The notes beneath the pieces were generated by a model. It searched no databases. It was not told where the DNA came from and saw nothing but the letters and a program-made list of their open reading frames with translations. A program made the translations under genes and the position numbers. From Roseofilum acuticapitatum BLCC-M154 (GTDB taxonomy: Bacteria; Cyanobacteriota; Cyanobacteriia; Cyanobacteriales; Desertifilaceae): a DNA stretch of 64,000 bases. This document shows, piece by piece, positions 9,575 to 19,000 of this stretch (positions are counted from its first letter, which is position 1; each line of letters begins with the position of its first letter). Location: NCBI RefSeq assembly GCF_030068475.1, contig NZ_JAQOSP010000066.1:1-64000 (forward strand). Direction: 5' to 3'.

Positions 9575-10300
9575 TTATATAATTCCCTTTTCCTTCAACT
9601 TTTTTAGGGCATAAGTAGCCGCTTCCTTTTCTGCATCTTTTTTACTGCGTCCTTTGCCTCTACCCCAGGCTTTATCATTAATAAAAACTGTAGACATGAA
9701 TTCTGGAGCATGATCCATGCCGCCGATTTTTTTAGTCACATATTTGGGAGGAGTTTTGGCTCCCTTCGCTTGGACTAATTCCTGTAATCGATTTTTTGAG
9801 TCAATGTTGGAACGAGCAATCATTTCCTCTTGAGGCACAGAATCAAACAGTTCTTCGATTACAGGACGGACTTTTTCCATATTTTGATCGCAATCTAAAT
9901 AGTAAGCCCCAACAATAGCTTCAAAGGTACTACTGAGTAAATTAGGATTTTGATATCCGCCTTCTTTAATTAACCCTTGACTTAGACGCATTTTGAAAGC
10001 TATACCCACTTCAACTGCAAATCTAGCCAATTGTTTTTGATCCACTAAAGCAGAGCGCCGTCTGGTCATTTCATCTTCTCCCATTTCCGGATAGCGCTGA
10101 TAGAGATATTGACCACTGATAAACGTCAAAATCGCATCACCGAGAAATTCTAAACGTTCATTGTGTCCTATAGATCCAGGATTTTCATTCACATAAGAAC
10201 GATGGGTTAAGGCACGATCCAGAAGTTTTTCATCTTTAAACATCATTGGATTTTTTCTTTGTTTTGAATTCATCTCTTGATGATCTATATCCAATGTCAT
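9575..10300 (-). CDS. rnc: ribonuclease III
   Basis: Up to 241 residues. The catalytic signature is NERLEFLGDAILTF at about residues 47-60, with the second acidic cluster in STFEAIVGAYYLD. The C-terminal double-stranded RNA-binding domain is present (NRLQELVQAKG to DAEKEAATYALKKL). It cleaves double-stranded RNA in rRNA maturation and mRNA turnover. Starts at 10300, at the MNSK codon 10273, or at MMFKDEK are all possible; the MNSKQRK stretch resembles the start of the HNH gene upstream. Confidence 0.93.
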   Translation of the reverse strand: MTLDIDHQEMNSKQRKNPMMFKDEKLLDRALTHRSYVNENPGSIGHNERLEFLGDAILTFISGQYLYQRYPEMGEDEMTRRRSALVDQKQLARFAVEVGIAFKMRLSQGLIKEGGYQNPNLLSSTFEAIVGAYYLDCDQNMEKVRPVIEELFDSVPQEEMIARSNIDSKNRLQELVQAKGAKTPPKYVTKKIGGMDHAPEFMSTVFINDKAWGRGKGRSKKDAEKEAATYALKKLKEKGII

Positions 10301-10351
10301 AAATATTTTTTTGATAACTTATCTTCATCCTCTATTATACTATATATTAAA

Positions 10352-10380
10352 GTAGGGGCAGGTTTCAAACCTGCCCCTAC
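10352..10380. repeat. perfect palindrome between HNH gene and rnc
   Basis: GTAGGGGCAGGTTT, one base, then AAACCTGCCCCTAC: a 14-bp perfect inverted repeat. It belongs to the same GTAGGGGCRGGT family found inside the TamB gene and near 56.3 kb. Here it sits between two minus-strand genes and would form a strong hairpin in the transcript, possibly stopping or stabilising it; there is no T run. Confidence 0.9.
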
Positions 10381-10392
10381 GACAAAAGTAGA

Positions 10393-10623
10393 CTACCTCA
10401 CTTTTTCCCTAAAAGATTGGGGAGGAAAAAGGCTATTTCCTCGTTGATTATTGCAGGAAAAACAGGTAAGACGCAGATTTTCTAAAGAGTTAGAACCTCC
10501 TTTACTTTTGGGTTTTAGATGATCCATGGTCAATTGTTCGCGTGGAAATTCACGTCCACACCACCAACATCGACTACCATATTCTTCAAGTAACTTTTGC
10601 TTTTTCTTTTGTTTGGAATTCAT
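10393..10623 (-). CDS. small HNH endonuclease domain protein
   Basis: 76 residues with a compact HNH fold. The zinc pairs are CWWCGREF and CFSCNNQRGN, and the HNH core is LTMDHLKPKSKGGSNSLENLRLTC. It is close to stand-alone cyanobacterial HNH proteins, presumably DNA nicking enzymes of unknown target. The first codons (ATGAATTCCAAACAAA) closely resemble the MNSKQ codons of rnc 350 bp away. A strong minus-strand promoter and a structured RNA lie upstream, so read-through from that RNA could supply transcription. Confidence 0.85.
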   Translation of the reverse strand: MNSKQKKKQKLLEEYGSRCWWCGREFPREQLTMDHLKPKSKGGSNSLENLRLTCFSCNNQRGNSLFPPQSFREKVR

Positions 10624-10699
10624 AGTTGATTATTCCAATAACTACAATTGGAATATCGCGTGCAACGAAAAGACGCGCTTAAGTGAATAAGCGACAGTT

Positions 10700-10896
10700 T
10701 TTCTATGACACCTTAGTAAACGTCTCAAACTTACTACCTTCGAGCCTCAAACCAGTGCAGATCCAGTCTGCTGAACTACCAGTTATCTGAAGGACTCATT
10801 CCTTATTCAGATCCATGCTAGGCCAGAATACTGGACTTGCACTAACCTGAGAATCGGAGGTAATACCCATGAGACGAACACTTATGGATATTCTTG
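10700..10896 (-). ncRNA. rod-shaped structured RNA, candidate 6S RNA
   Basis: The region folds into one long interrupted hairpin. Arms, from the outside in: 10721-10727 with 10870-10876; 10735-10743 with 10854-10862; 10746-10749 with 10848-10851; 10755-10767 with 10830-10842. The apical part holds small hairpins (10774-10784 and 10785-10812). A near-consensus promoter reads into it on the minus strand, giving a transcript of about 190 nt. Length and rod shape match 6S RNA, but I do not recognise the primary sequence. A mobile hairpin element is the main alternative. The 3' end is estimated. Confidence 0.5.
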
Positions 10897-10902
10897 CCTT
10901 GG

Positions 10903-10932
10903 ATTATGGCACAAAATAATCTTTAATGTCAA
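10903..10932 (-). promoter_or_regulatory. near-consensus sigma-70 promoter for the structured RNA
   Basis: On the minus strand TTGACA (10932-10927) is followed after 18 bp by CATAAT (10908-10903). This is the best promoter match noticed in the window. It points toward the hairpin region, with transcription expected to start near 10896. Confidence 0.7.
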
Positions 10933-10973
10933 GATTCTCAGGTATACATTGATAAAATAACAGAGTTTAGACT

Positions 10974-11210
10974 ATGGGAGATGCCAGACTAATGCTTAAA
11001 GATAGCTCACTGATTACTATATCCCCTGATATCATGAGTGGAACGCCAGTGTTTGCAGGCACTAGGGTTCCGGTGCAAACGCTTTGGGATTATCTCAAAG
11101 CAGGTGAATCCATTAATGACTTTTTAGATGGATTTCCCACAGTAACTAAAGAGCAAGTGATTCAGGTTCTTGAAGAAGCGGGAAAACAACTGGTTGGTCA
11201 GGTTGCCTAA
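10974..11210 (+). CDS. DUF433 antitoxin (VapB45-like)
   Basis: 78 residues, or 72 from ATG 10992, which has GGGAG at 10977-10981 as a possible ribosome site. The DUF433 core ITISPDIMSGTPVFAGTRVPVQTLWDYL and a C-terminal EQVIQVLEEAG helix are canonical. The gene ends one base before the start of the DUF5615 toxin gene, forming a two-gene operon. Antitoxins of this class bind the PIN-like partner and usually the operon promoter. Confidence 0.88.
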   Translation: MGDARLMLKDSSLITISPDIMSGTPVFAGTRVPVQTLWDYLKAGESINDFLDGFPTVTKEQVIQVLEEAGKQLVGQVA

Positions 11211-11211
11211 G

Positions 11212-11532
11212 ATGAGAATTCTGTTAGACGAATGTATCGATCGTAAACTGGCACGAGAGTTCGTTAATCACGAGATCATCACTGTCCCTCAGATGGGATG
11301 GTCTGGAATAAAAAATGGTCAGCTCCTTTCCCTTGCGGAAATAGAGTTTGATGTTTTTCTTACAGTGGATCGCAATTTGCCATTTCAGCAGAATTTACCA
11401 CAGTTTGACATTGCAGTAATTGTGTTGCAAGCAACATCTAATCGTTTAGTAGATCTCCAGCCTTTAGTACCCTCAGTTTTAGCTGTTTTAGAGCAGGCAA
11501 CAAAAGGGCAAGCAACAATAGTGAGCGCTTAA
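11212..11532 (+). CDS. DUF5615 PIN-like toxin (VapC45 group)
   Basis: 106 residues from ATG 11212, which directly follows the DUF433 stop. An earlier in-frame start at 11170 would overlap the antitoxin gene and is less likely. PIN-like acidic residues appear in MRILLDECIDRKLA and FDVFLTVDRNLPFQQN, the DUF5615 signature. Members are predicted ribonucleases held in check by the DUF433 partner encoded upstream. The predicted acidic centre is intact, so the pair looks functional. Confidence 0.87.
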   Translation: MRILLDECIDRKLAREFVNHEIITVPQMGWSGIKNGQLLSLAEIEFDVFLTVDRNLPFQQNLPQFDIAVIVLQATSNRLVDLQPLVPSVLAVLEQATKGQATIVSA

Positions 11533-11564
11533 CCAATTAACAGAATTTTTTACTAAAGCATATT

Positions 11565-12476
11565 CTACTCGCGGGTAGAATATGCAGCCAAAGCCGATCG
11601 CAGATTTCCGTGGTTTTGATCCAAATACTCTTGAGCCATTGGAGCCTCGCATCCTGTCCAAGCCATCAGTAAAGCTACCTTAACCCGTTGTCCGCTCTGA
11701 TCTAACAGTTGCTCGCATTGCGATCGCCCCAACTCCGTTAAATCCTCTAAAATGCGTAAAGCGCGATCGCGTAACTTCGTATTCGTCACCGCCACATCCA
11801 CCATCCGGTTCCCATACACCTTACCCAACCTCACCATCACCCCAGTAGACAAAATATTCAGCGCCATTTTCGTCGCCGTTCCCGCCTTTAAGCGCGTCGA
11901 ACCCGCCAAAACTTCCGGCCCCACTAACAAGCGAATGTCCACATCCACTGCTACCGAAACTTGCTCCACTGGCACGCAAGCCATAAAAATCGTCGTTGCA
12001 CCCTGCGCTTTCGCCCCCTGTAACGCCCCCTGAACATAGGGCGTTGTGCCGCCAGCCGTAATGCCCACCACCACATCCTTTGAGGTCACCTGATACTGCT
12101 CAATCACCTGCACCCCGTCCTCAAACCTGTCCTCTAAGCCCTCAGAACTGCGGACTAAAGCCGCTTCACCCCCGGCTAAAATCCCCTGTACCATCTTTGG
12201 GTCAGAACAGAACGTAGGCGGACATTCAGCCGCATCCAGCACCCCCAAGCGGCCGCTCGTTCCCGCCCCTACATAAAACAACCGTCCCCCATCTTGAAGG
12301 GCGATCGCCGTCCGGTCAATCGCTTCAGCTAACTGTTCCTTCGCCTGGGAACAAGCCGCCACCGTTTGGGCATCCTCCCGGTTAAACAGCTCCACCAACT
12401 CCACCGTCCCCAGTTCATCCAGCGTCAAACTTTGAGGATTAATTTGCTCCGTTAACAGATGACCCCGATTTTCCAT
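11565..12476 (-). CDS. murQ: N-acetylmuramic acid 6-phosphate etherase
   Basis: 303 residues. MurQ cleaves the lactyl ether of MurNAc-6-phosphate in peptidoglycan recycling. The SIS sugar-phosphate domain shows FYVGAGTSGRLGVLDAAECPPTF at about residues 68-90, then VVGITAGGTTPYVQGAL and the GSTRLKAGTATKMALNILST stretch, all diagnostic. Length matches the family. It is followed by 4 bp and the DUF3110 gene on the same strand, so the two likely share a transcript. Confidence 0.95.
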   Translation of the reverse strand: MENRGHLLTEQINPQSLTLDELGTVELVELFNREDAQTVAACSQAKEQLAEAIDRTAIALQDGGRLFYVGAGTSGRLGVLDAAECPPTFCSDPKMVQGILAGGEAALVRSSEGLEDRFEDGVQVIEQYQVTSKDVVVGITAGGTTPYVQGALQGAKAQGATTIFMACVPVEQVSVAVDVDIRLLVGPEVLAGSTRLKAGTATKMALNILSTGVMVRLGKVYGNRMVDVAVTNTKLRDRALRILEDLTELGRSQCEQLLDQSGQRVKVALLMAWTGCEAPMAQEYLDQNHGNLRSALAAYSTRE

Positions 12477-12480
12477 AGTC

Positions 12481-12882
12481 TTATAACAATCCTTCCAAAT
12501 TCTTGCGAATGCGATCGAGTTCCTCCGAACTCATATCCGACTCAGACTCCTCAGCACTCGGTACATCAGACTCTTCCTCACTCCAGTCCAAAGAATCCAC
12601 ATTACTATCTGGAGGAATCACCAGCTTACCCTCACCGATCCACTCGAAATCTAAATCTGCGTCTGCACAAAATGCCTTAATCTCCTCCTCATCAATTCCC
12701 TCTACCGTAGGAGAAGGAAAATCCTGAGCCTCCAACTGTAAAGCAAACCGAGTGGCATCATCCTCCACTTCAAAGATTAAAACCTTATTTCGCACTTCCC
12801 TAGGATCGGGGTGGGGAACCCGAATAGTGTGAATCCCCTCATTTTCCGTGCCAACATTAAACAATAAAACATAAACTCGCAT
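12481..12882 (-). CDS. DUF3110 domain protein
   Basis: 133 residues. The first 90 form the DUF3110 domain (MRVYVLLFNVGTENEGIHTI, then KVLIFEVEDDATRFALQLEAQDFPSPTV). The rest is an acidic Ser/Glu/Asp tail ending in a short helix. The domain occurs in cyanobacteria and plastids and its role is unknown to me. The gene lies directly upstream of murQ with a 4-bp gap. The acidic tail varies among relatives and is probably disordered. Confidence 0.85.
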   Translation of the reverse strand: MRVYVLLFNVGTENEGIHTIRVPHPDPREVRNKVLIFEVEDDATRFALQLEAQDFPSPTVEGIDEEEIKAFCADADLDFEWIGEGKLVIPPDSNVDSLDWSEEESDVPSAEESESDMSSEELDRIRKNLEGLL

Positions 12883-12960
12883 AAGCTACTAAAAGTGAAT
12901 GCTCCTAAATTTAATATTTTCCCTTATCTTATAGCAGTTAGGGAATGGGGGGATAGGGGA

Positions 12961-12992
12961 GATGGGGAGATGGGGAGATGGGGAGATGGGGA
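12961..12992. repeat. 8-bp tandem repeat GATGGGGA x4
   Basis: Four perfect copies of GATGGGGA just before the tamB gene. An in-frame ATG at 12978 falls inside it and is therefore a poor start for the gene. Confidence 0.9.
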
Positions 12993-13076
12993 ACACGAAG
13001 ATCTCCTATTGCCTATTCCCTAGACAACTATGGCATGATCGAGACAGGTGTGAGTATTTCAGAACGGTGTGAGGCT

Positions 13077-16000
13077 ATGACGAGCAATAACGATCCCAAT
13101 CAACTGCCAGAATCGGATCTTGAAGCTATGGATGCTGAAGATCAAGACGAGCAATGGGAAGAAGAGGAAGAATCTGGAGGATGGCGACGTTGGGTTGGCT
13201 TGGCTTTAGGAGGCGTGGTGCTGCTCTTGGTGGCTGGAGCAGGCTATGGTTGGTATTGGGTGAATCGGGGACTTGGCCCGATGGTGGCTCAAGCTTTGAC
13301 TAAAAGCCTCAACCGTCCTCTGGAAATTGGCCCGGTAGAGAGAGTCTCATTTAATAGTATCCGCTTTGGCCGTTCTGGACTGCCCGCAACTGCGAGCGAT
13401 CGCGACAATGCTACGGTAGAAGCAGTAGAAGTGAAGTTTAATCCCATTGATGTGATTGACAATGAGATTAATCTGGATCTGACCTTAATTAATCCCCAAG
13501 TTTATTTAGAAGAGGATGCAGAGCGTCAATGGCTGAATCTGGACATTACCCAGGAAGAGCCAAAAGAAGGGCAATTTAAAATTAATGTGATTAAGGCTGG
13601 GGTGCAAGATGCTACGGTGGAGTTGGTTCCCTGGAAAGGAGAAGGGGCGAGTCTTGAACATAGCGTGACGTTTAAGCCGATTCGCGCCACTGCTGACTTT
13701 TTCGATGAGTATAATCGAATTCGCTTTGATGCAACTGTGGCTCAGGATAGCAGTCCGGGAGAGGTGCAAGCCAAGGGAGAATTTTTGCAGCAGGAGCAAC
13801 GGGTGAGGGTGCAGGTGCGATCGCAAAATTTAGACCTGATTCCCCTGACTAACTTAGTGCCCAATTTACCCCCAGAAGTAGCATTAATGGGCGGTAAAGT
13901 GAATGGCAATCTCAATGGACAGATTAATCTGCAAGATATTCAAGCCTCTTTGATTAATGGGACGCTCTTCGTCAGTGAAGTGGCTGGACAGTATACTTTA
14001 CCAGCACCTCAGCCAGAAGAGAATAAACAACCGCAACTGCCTCCAGAAAGCACAGAAACGGCTCAATTTGATATTACTCAAGTTCCCCTCTATCTCTCCG
14101 AAGGGAAAGCGACTCTACAATTCCAAGATCAATTGGTGTTGGTGGAAGAAGGCTCAATTCTCTATGCAGATACCCTTCCGATCACCCTAGAAGGGGGCAT
14201 TCATCTGCAACAGGGAATTGAGGTAGTTGCCTCTTTAGCGCCGGTAACGTTTGAAACCTTAGAGAAAACCATTAAGACTCAATTGCCGGTACAAGCAACC
14301 GGAGAATTTGAAGTTAAGGCGAAGTTGCAGGGGCCGTTTGAGCAACCGTTGCTGATCGGATTGTTTCAAACGACGCAACCGACCCAAATCGATCGCCTGG
14401 AATTTGCCGAAATTAGCACCCAATTTGCTTATGCTAATTCGACGATCGCCGTTCAAGGCCTGAAATTAGTTCCTACCTTGGGGGGTGAAATTCTAGGACA
14501 GGGAGAGTTGCAATTACCCATGGGTGAACCTCAAGAAGTCATGGGGCCAGAATTACCGGGAACTGCATCCACAGAAACAGCTAATCCTAACTCCCAACAA
14601 CCCTTTTTAGTCTTTGAGGCGCAAGGGCAAAATGTCCCTATCGATGCGATCGCCCAACTCTACCAACTACCGAGTAATATTACCCTAGGTACAGTGTCGC
14701 CTAAAATGCGCCTCATGGGCCCCCTCAATGATTTACAGGCGATCGCCCAAACCGATCTCGCTGGCGGCCAAGTGCAAGCTGTTTCCCGTCTGGTCGGTTT
14801 AGATCTAGGAACTGACACCGTAGGGGCGGGTGTAAGGGCGGGTTCTGCACCATCTGGGTTGGAAGACGAAACGACAGGTGAACCCGCCCCTACGGGTGAA
14901 TCTGCAACACCATCAACACCCAAAATCCCCTTACAACTGCAAACCGAAATTCGCGCAGAAAACGTCCAATTAGCAAGCCTCTCTCCCCTGGTTCCTCCGC
15001 AACTGGCTGTACCATTTAGCGGGGGGGCGCGGATGATTGTCCCTCTAGAAAACTTTAGTCCGAATCGAGTAGAGGCGATCGCCGAAGGACAGTTAAATAT
15101 AGCCGGAGGACTGGTGAATGTATCCGGGCGTTTGCAGAATAACCAAATTGCCAGCTTAGTGCAAGCCAATAATGTGCAATTGGGGCAATTTCGCAGCGAA
15201 CTGGAGCAATTTGTACCCCCAGAGCAATTTCAACTCCCCTTTGGAGAAACTGCACCCTTTACCGGAGTCGTGGAAATGGTTGGCCCCGCCGATAACCCGA
15301 ATCTATCGGCATTTCAAGGACGATTGCAAGGCACTCTGAATTTAGCTGGAGGCATCATTAGAGGTGGCGGAAGATTAGAAGGTGGACAATGGGAAGCCGC
15401 CCTAGACATTAACCAAGTGCAAGCCACGCGCTTGTCTCCCCAGTTGCAGTTAGCCGCTAGAGAACAGACCATCCTGCAAACGCCCCTAACCGCAACCGTG
15501 AACTTAAAAGGAAATGTCAATAACTTATCACCAGAGGCCATTACAGCAGAAGCAAAAGCCGATTTAGATATTGCCGGTGGTCGAGTGAATGCGATCGCCC
15601 AAACCCTCAATGGAGAATGGAAAGCTTCTGTACGAGCTGATGGGGTGAAGGTTGACCAGCTATCTGCCCAAGTCCCAGCCGATGTGCCCAGTTTATCCTT
15701 TAGTGGGGTTGCTAATGCCCAGGGGCGCTTAGAGAACCTGTCCCCCGATACTCTGATCAATAGTGTTTTTGCCCAAGCCCAAGGATTGGTGAATGTGGGT
15801 AATAGTGTCGTTAATGTAGAGGCGATCGCCCAACAAGGCCAATGGCAAGCGAAAATGAATGCCGAACAGGTGGAGTTAGACCAGTTGGGTTTAGCCCTAC
15901 CGCCTGAGTTCCAAAGGCTGACAGGAGCAGGACAGATGGTTGCGGGGGGACGGTTGGATAATTTCGATCCAACAGCTATACGAGCCACAGCAGAAGTTTT

Positions 16001-19000
16001 ACTCTCTAAGTTGCCCATCTTAGAGCAAGGGCCGTTTCTCTCTCGCATGGTCTGGAATGGTCGTTCTTTGGATATTATCGCTGGGGCAGGTTCGGTAGTG
16101 GTTCCTTCGTCTTCCCAGCCCTCCGTAGGGGCGGGTTTACAGAATTTTGGGTCTTCCAACCCAGATCTGGGTAAACCCGCCCCTACAACCTTGGCCCCCA
16201 GAGCATCTGGACTGCAAGTTGCCGGTCAAATTGTGCCCAATTTCCAGGATTTAATGGCTTCTCGGTATAATTTCAATGCCGAAGTTGCAGATTTAAATTT
16301 AGCCGCCCTCCCCTTTACCCTCCCTGATGGTGTGGTGGTGCAAGGCTTAGTAGATTTTGCTGGACGTATTGCCGGAACAGGATTACAGCCGAATCTAGAA
16401 GGGAAAATGCGCTTGCGGAATGCGATCGTCAATCAAATTGCCTTCGATCCAGTGATCGAGGGGCCAATTCAATTTACACCCAGTCAGGGAGCGGCGATCG
16501 CCCTCAAAGGAGAATCAGACGAAATTTCCGCAGTTCTTGGCCCCACATTTATGCCAGAGTCATTTACGTTTAAGATTGGGGAGGCGATCGCCACCGGACA
16601 ACAAACCCCAGCTTCTGAAGGCTCAGATTTAACCAACTTTAAGGTCAATATCGCCCAATTTCCCCTAGATTTGGTCAATCTGATTCCTACAGCCAATCCT
16701 TTAGGGCCAATCTCCGGTAAAGTTTCGGGTAACTTTAACCTCAGTTTCCCCAAAATCTTCGATCCGATGGCGATTATTGCCCAAGGAGAAATTCAAATCG
16801 ATCAACCCTCGATTGGCACAGTGAAGGGTGAGTTACTCACCGCGAAATTAAACTATGGTGGAGGTCAAGGACAATTAACCGATACTCAGCTCAAAATTGG
16901 TGAGAGTGAATATAATTTGCAAGGAGCTGTAAATCTAACCGATCTGAGCGATCCCCAATTTGAAGCCGATGTCAAAATTGCCCAAGGTAGCATACAAGAT
17001 ATCCTGCAAGTCTTGCAGATTTTTGACCTAGAAGATATTGCCCAAGGCTTCGCACCTGCCATCGGAACAGCCGCAGATTTAGGCACTTTGACCTTTGATG
17101 AAGGCGAGAGAACCCTAGAAGAGCAGTTGCGTCGCTTCTCCGAAATCCTCAGATTACAGGATTTACGACAACAAGATCGCGATCGCTTCCCCATCCCTGC
17201 TCTCGCCCAATTGCAAGGCGCATTTGATGGCAATATTAAAGTCTCCGGTTCCCTCAAACAAGGACTCTCAGCCAACATCGATTTATTGGGTCAAAACTGG
17301 ATCTGGGGGAAATATAGTTTTAACCCCATTATTGTTAAAGGCAATCTAAAAGATAATGTCCTCACCTTACTTCCCGTTCGCATTGAATCCAGCGAAGGAT
17401 TAATCACATTTTCTGGACAAGTAGGAGGAGAACAACAATCCGGTCAGCTCAAAGTTGAAAATGTTCCCGTAGACTTAATTCAGCAATTTATTCCCGATTT
17501 ACCCGTCGATTTAACTGGAAAAATCAATACCACAGCAACTCTTTTAGGAGGAAGCCTACAAAATCCTCAAGTCATTGGCCAATTAGGCTTATCAGAAGGC
17601 ACATTAAATGAAGAGTCAATTCAAGAAGCCACCGGTAACTTTTCCCTATCTGATGGACGCTTACGATTTGGGGGCAAGCTCTTAGTCACAGGAGAATCTC
17701 CCGTAACGCTAACCGGTAGCATCCCCAGTCCCCTCCCCTTTGGTTCAGTTTCTCCCATTTCCCAAGAAATTCAGTTAGACCTAAACCTAGAAAATGAAGG
17801 TTTAGGAATCTTAAATGTTCTCACTCGTCAACAACTTAATTGGGTCGCAGGTAAAGGAAACGTCAATATCAAAGTTTCCGGAACTGTAGATAATCCCATC
17901 GCGGTTGGAGAAGCCACTATTGCTGATGCCACCCTGCAATCTCAAACTCTTGCAGAACCTTTGAGTAATGTCAATGGTGTAGTTAAGTTTAACGGTGAAA
18001 AAGTCTATATCGAGAACCTCACCGGAGATTTTAGTCGAGGAAAAGTACAAGTATCGGGCTTAATTCCCCTTTCCGATCCAGATTTAAATTTATCTGAAGA
18101 AGAAGCAGCTCTCCCCCTGAAAATTGAGTTACAAGAAATTGATTTTAACTTCCAAGATATCTATAATGGAGGCGTAAATGGCACTATTGAAATTGCTGGA
18201 GCAGCCTTAGAGCCGGTGATTAAAGGCAATATTATCCTCACCGAAGGTAAGATCTTTCCCGCCGAAGCTACAAAACTCCAAAAAACCGATCAAGCTGATG
18301 CCGCTTCTTCTTCTAATCCCTTGCTTCCAGTCTTTAATGGCTTTAAGATTGATTTAACCGATGGGATAGCCATTCTACAACCCGGTTTTGTCGATATTCG
18401 CGGGGAAGGAACCCTAACAGTTAATGGGCCAATTGATGATATCCTTGCCGATGGGGTGATAGATATTAATCGGGGATTTATTAACATTATTTCTACCCAA
18501 TTCCGTGTAGATCGCGAACAGGAGAATAAAGCAAGATTTCTGCCCAGTCAAGGTTTAGATCCCGATCTAAATTTACATCTGGAAGCCTCTATTTCTGAGG
18601 TTAAAGGCAGTCGGCAACCAGACGTTGTATTCTGGGGACAAAATGAAATTGATGATACGCCACCTTTGGATAATAATGAGACGGAAACGTTACGCATTCA
18701 GGCAACGGTAACTGGGCCCGCATCTCAGTTAGAGAATAACTTAGAATTAACCAGTTCTCCAGTACGCAGTCGTTCGGAAATTATTGCCCTGATTGGGGGT
18801 GGTTTCTTGAATACTATTGGGGGGGGCGGCAATACAACTTTGGCACTGGTGAATATTGCTGGATCGACGGTTTTATCTAATCTGCAAACGACTTTAGGGG
18901 ATGCTCTAGGGTTGACTGAGTTGCGACTGTATCCGGTGGAAGATCGATCGCGCCGAGGGGCGATTGGTTTAGCAGGAGAAGCGACTTTAGATATTACCAA

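Noticed and set aside
10640-10973. Group II intron, tmRNA or RNase P RNA
   Set aside because: No domain V, no tRNA-like or tag region and no RNase P core motifs were seen; only the rod-like fold is supported.
12978-13076. Extended tamB N-terminus
   Set aside because: The ATG lies in a GATGGGGA tandem repeat, and ATG 13077 has a better ribosome site and a typical acidic start.
14660-15169. Long antisense ORFs within tamB (also 15314-16159)
   Set aside because: They have no ribosome site or family features and follow from the codon bias of the well-supported tamB frame.
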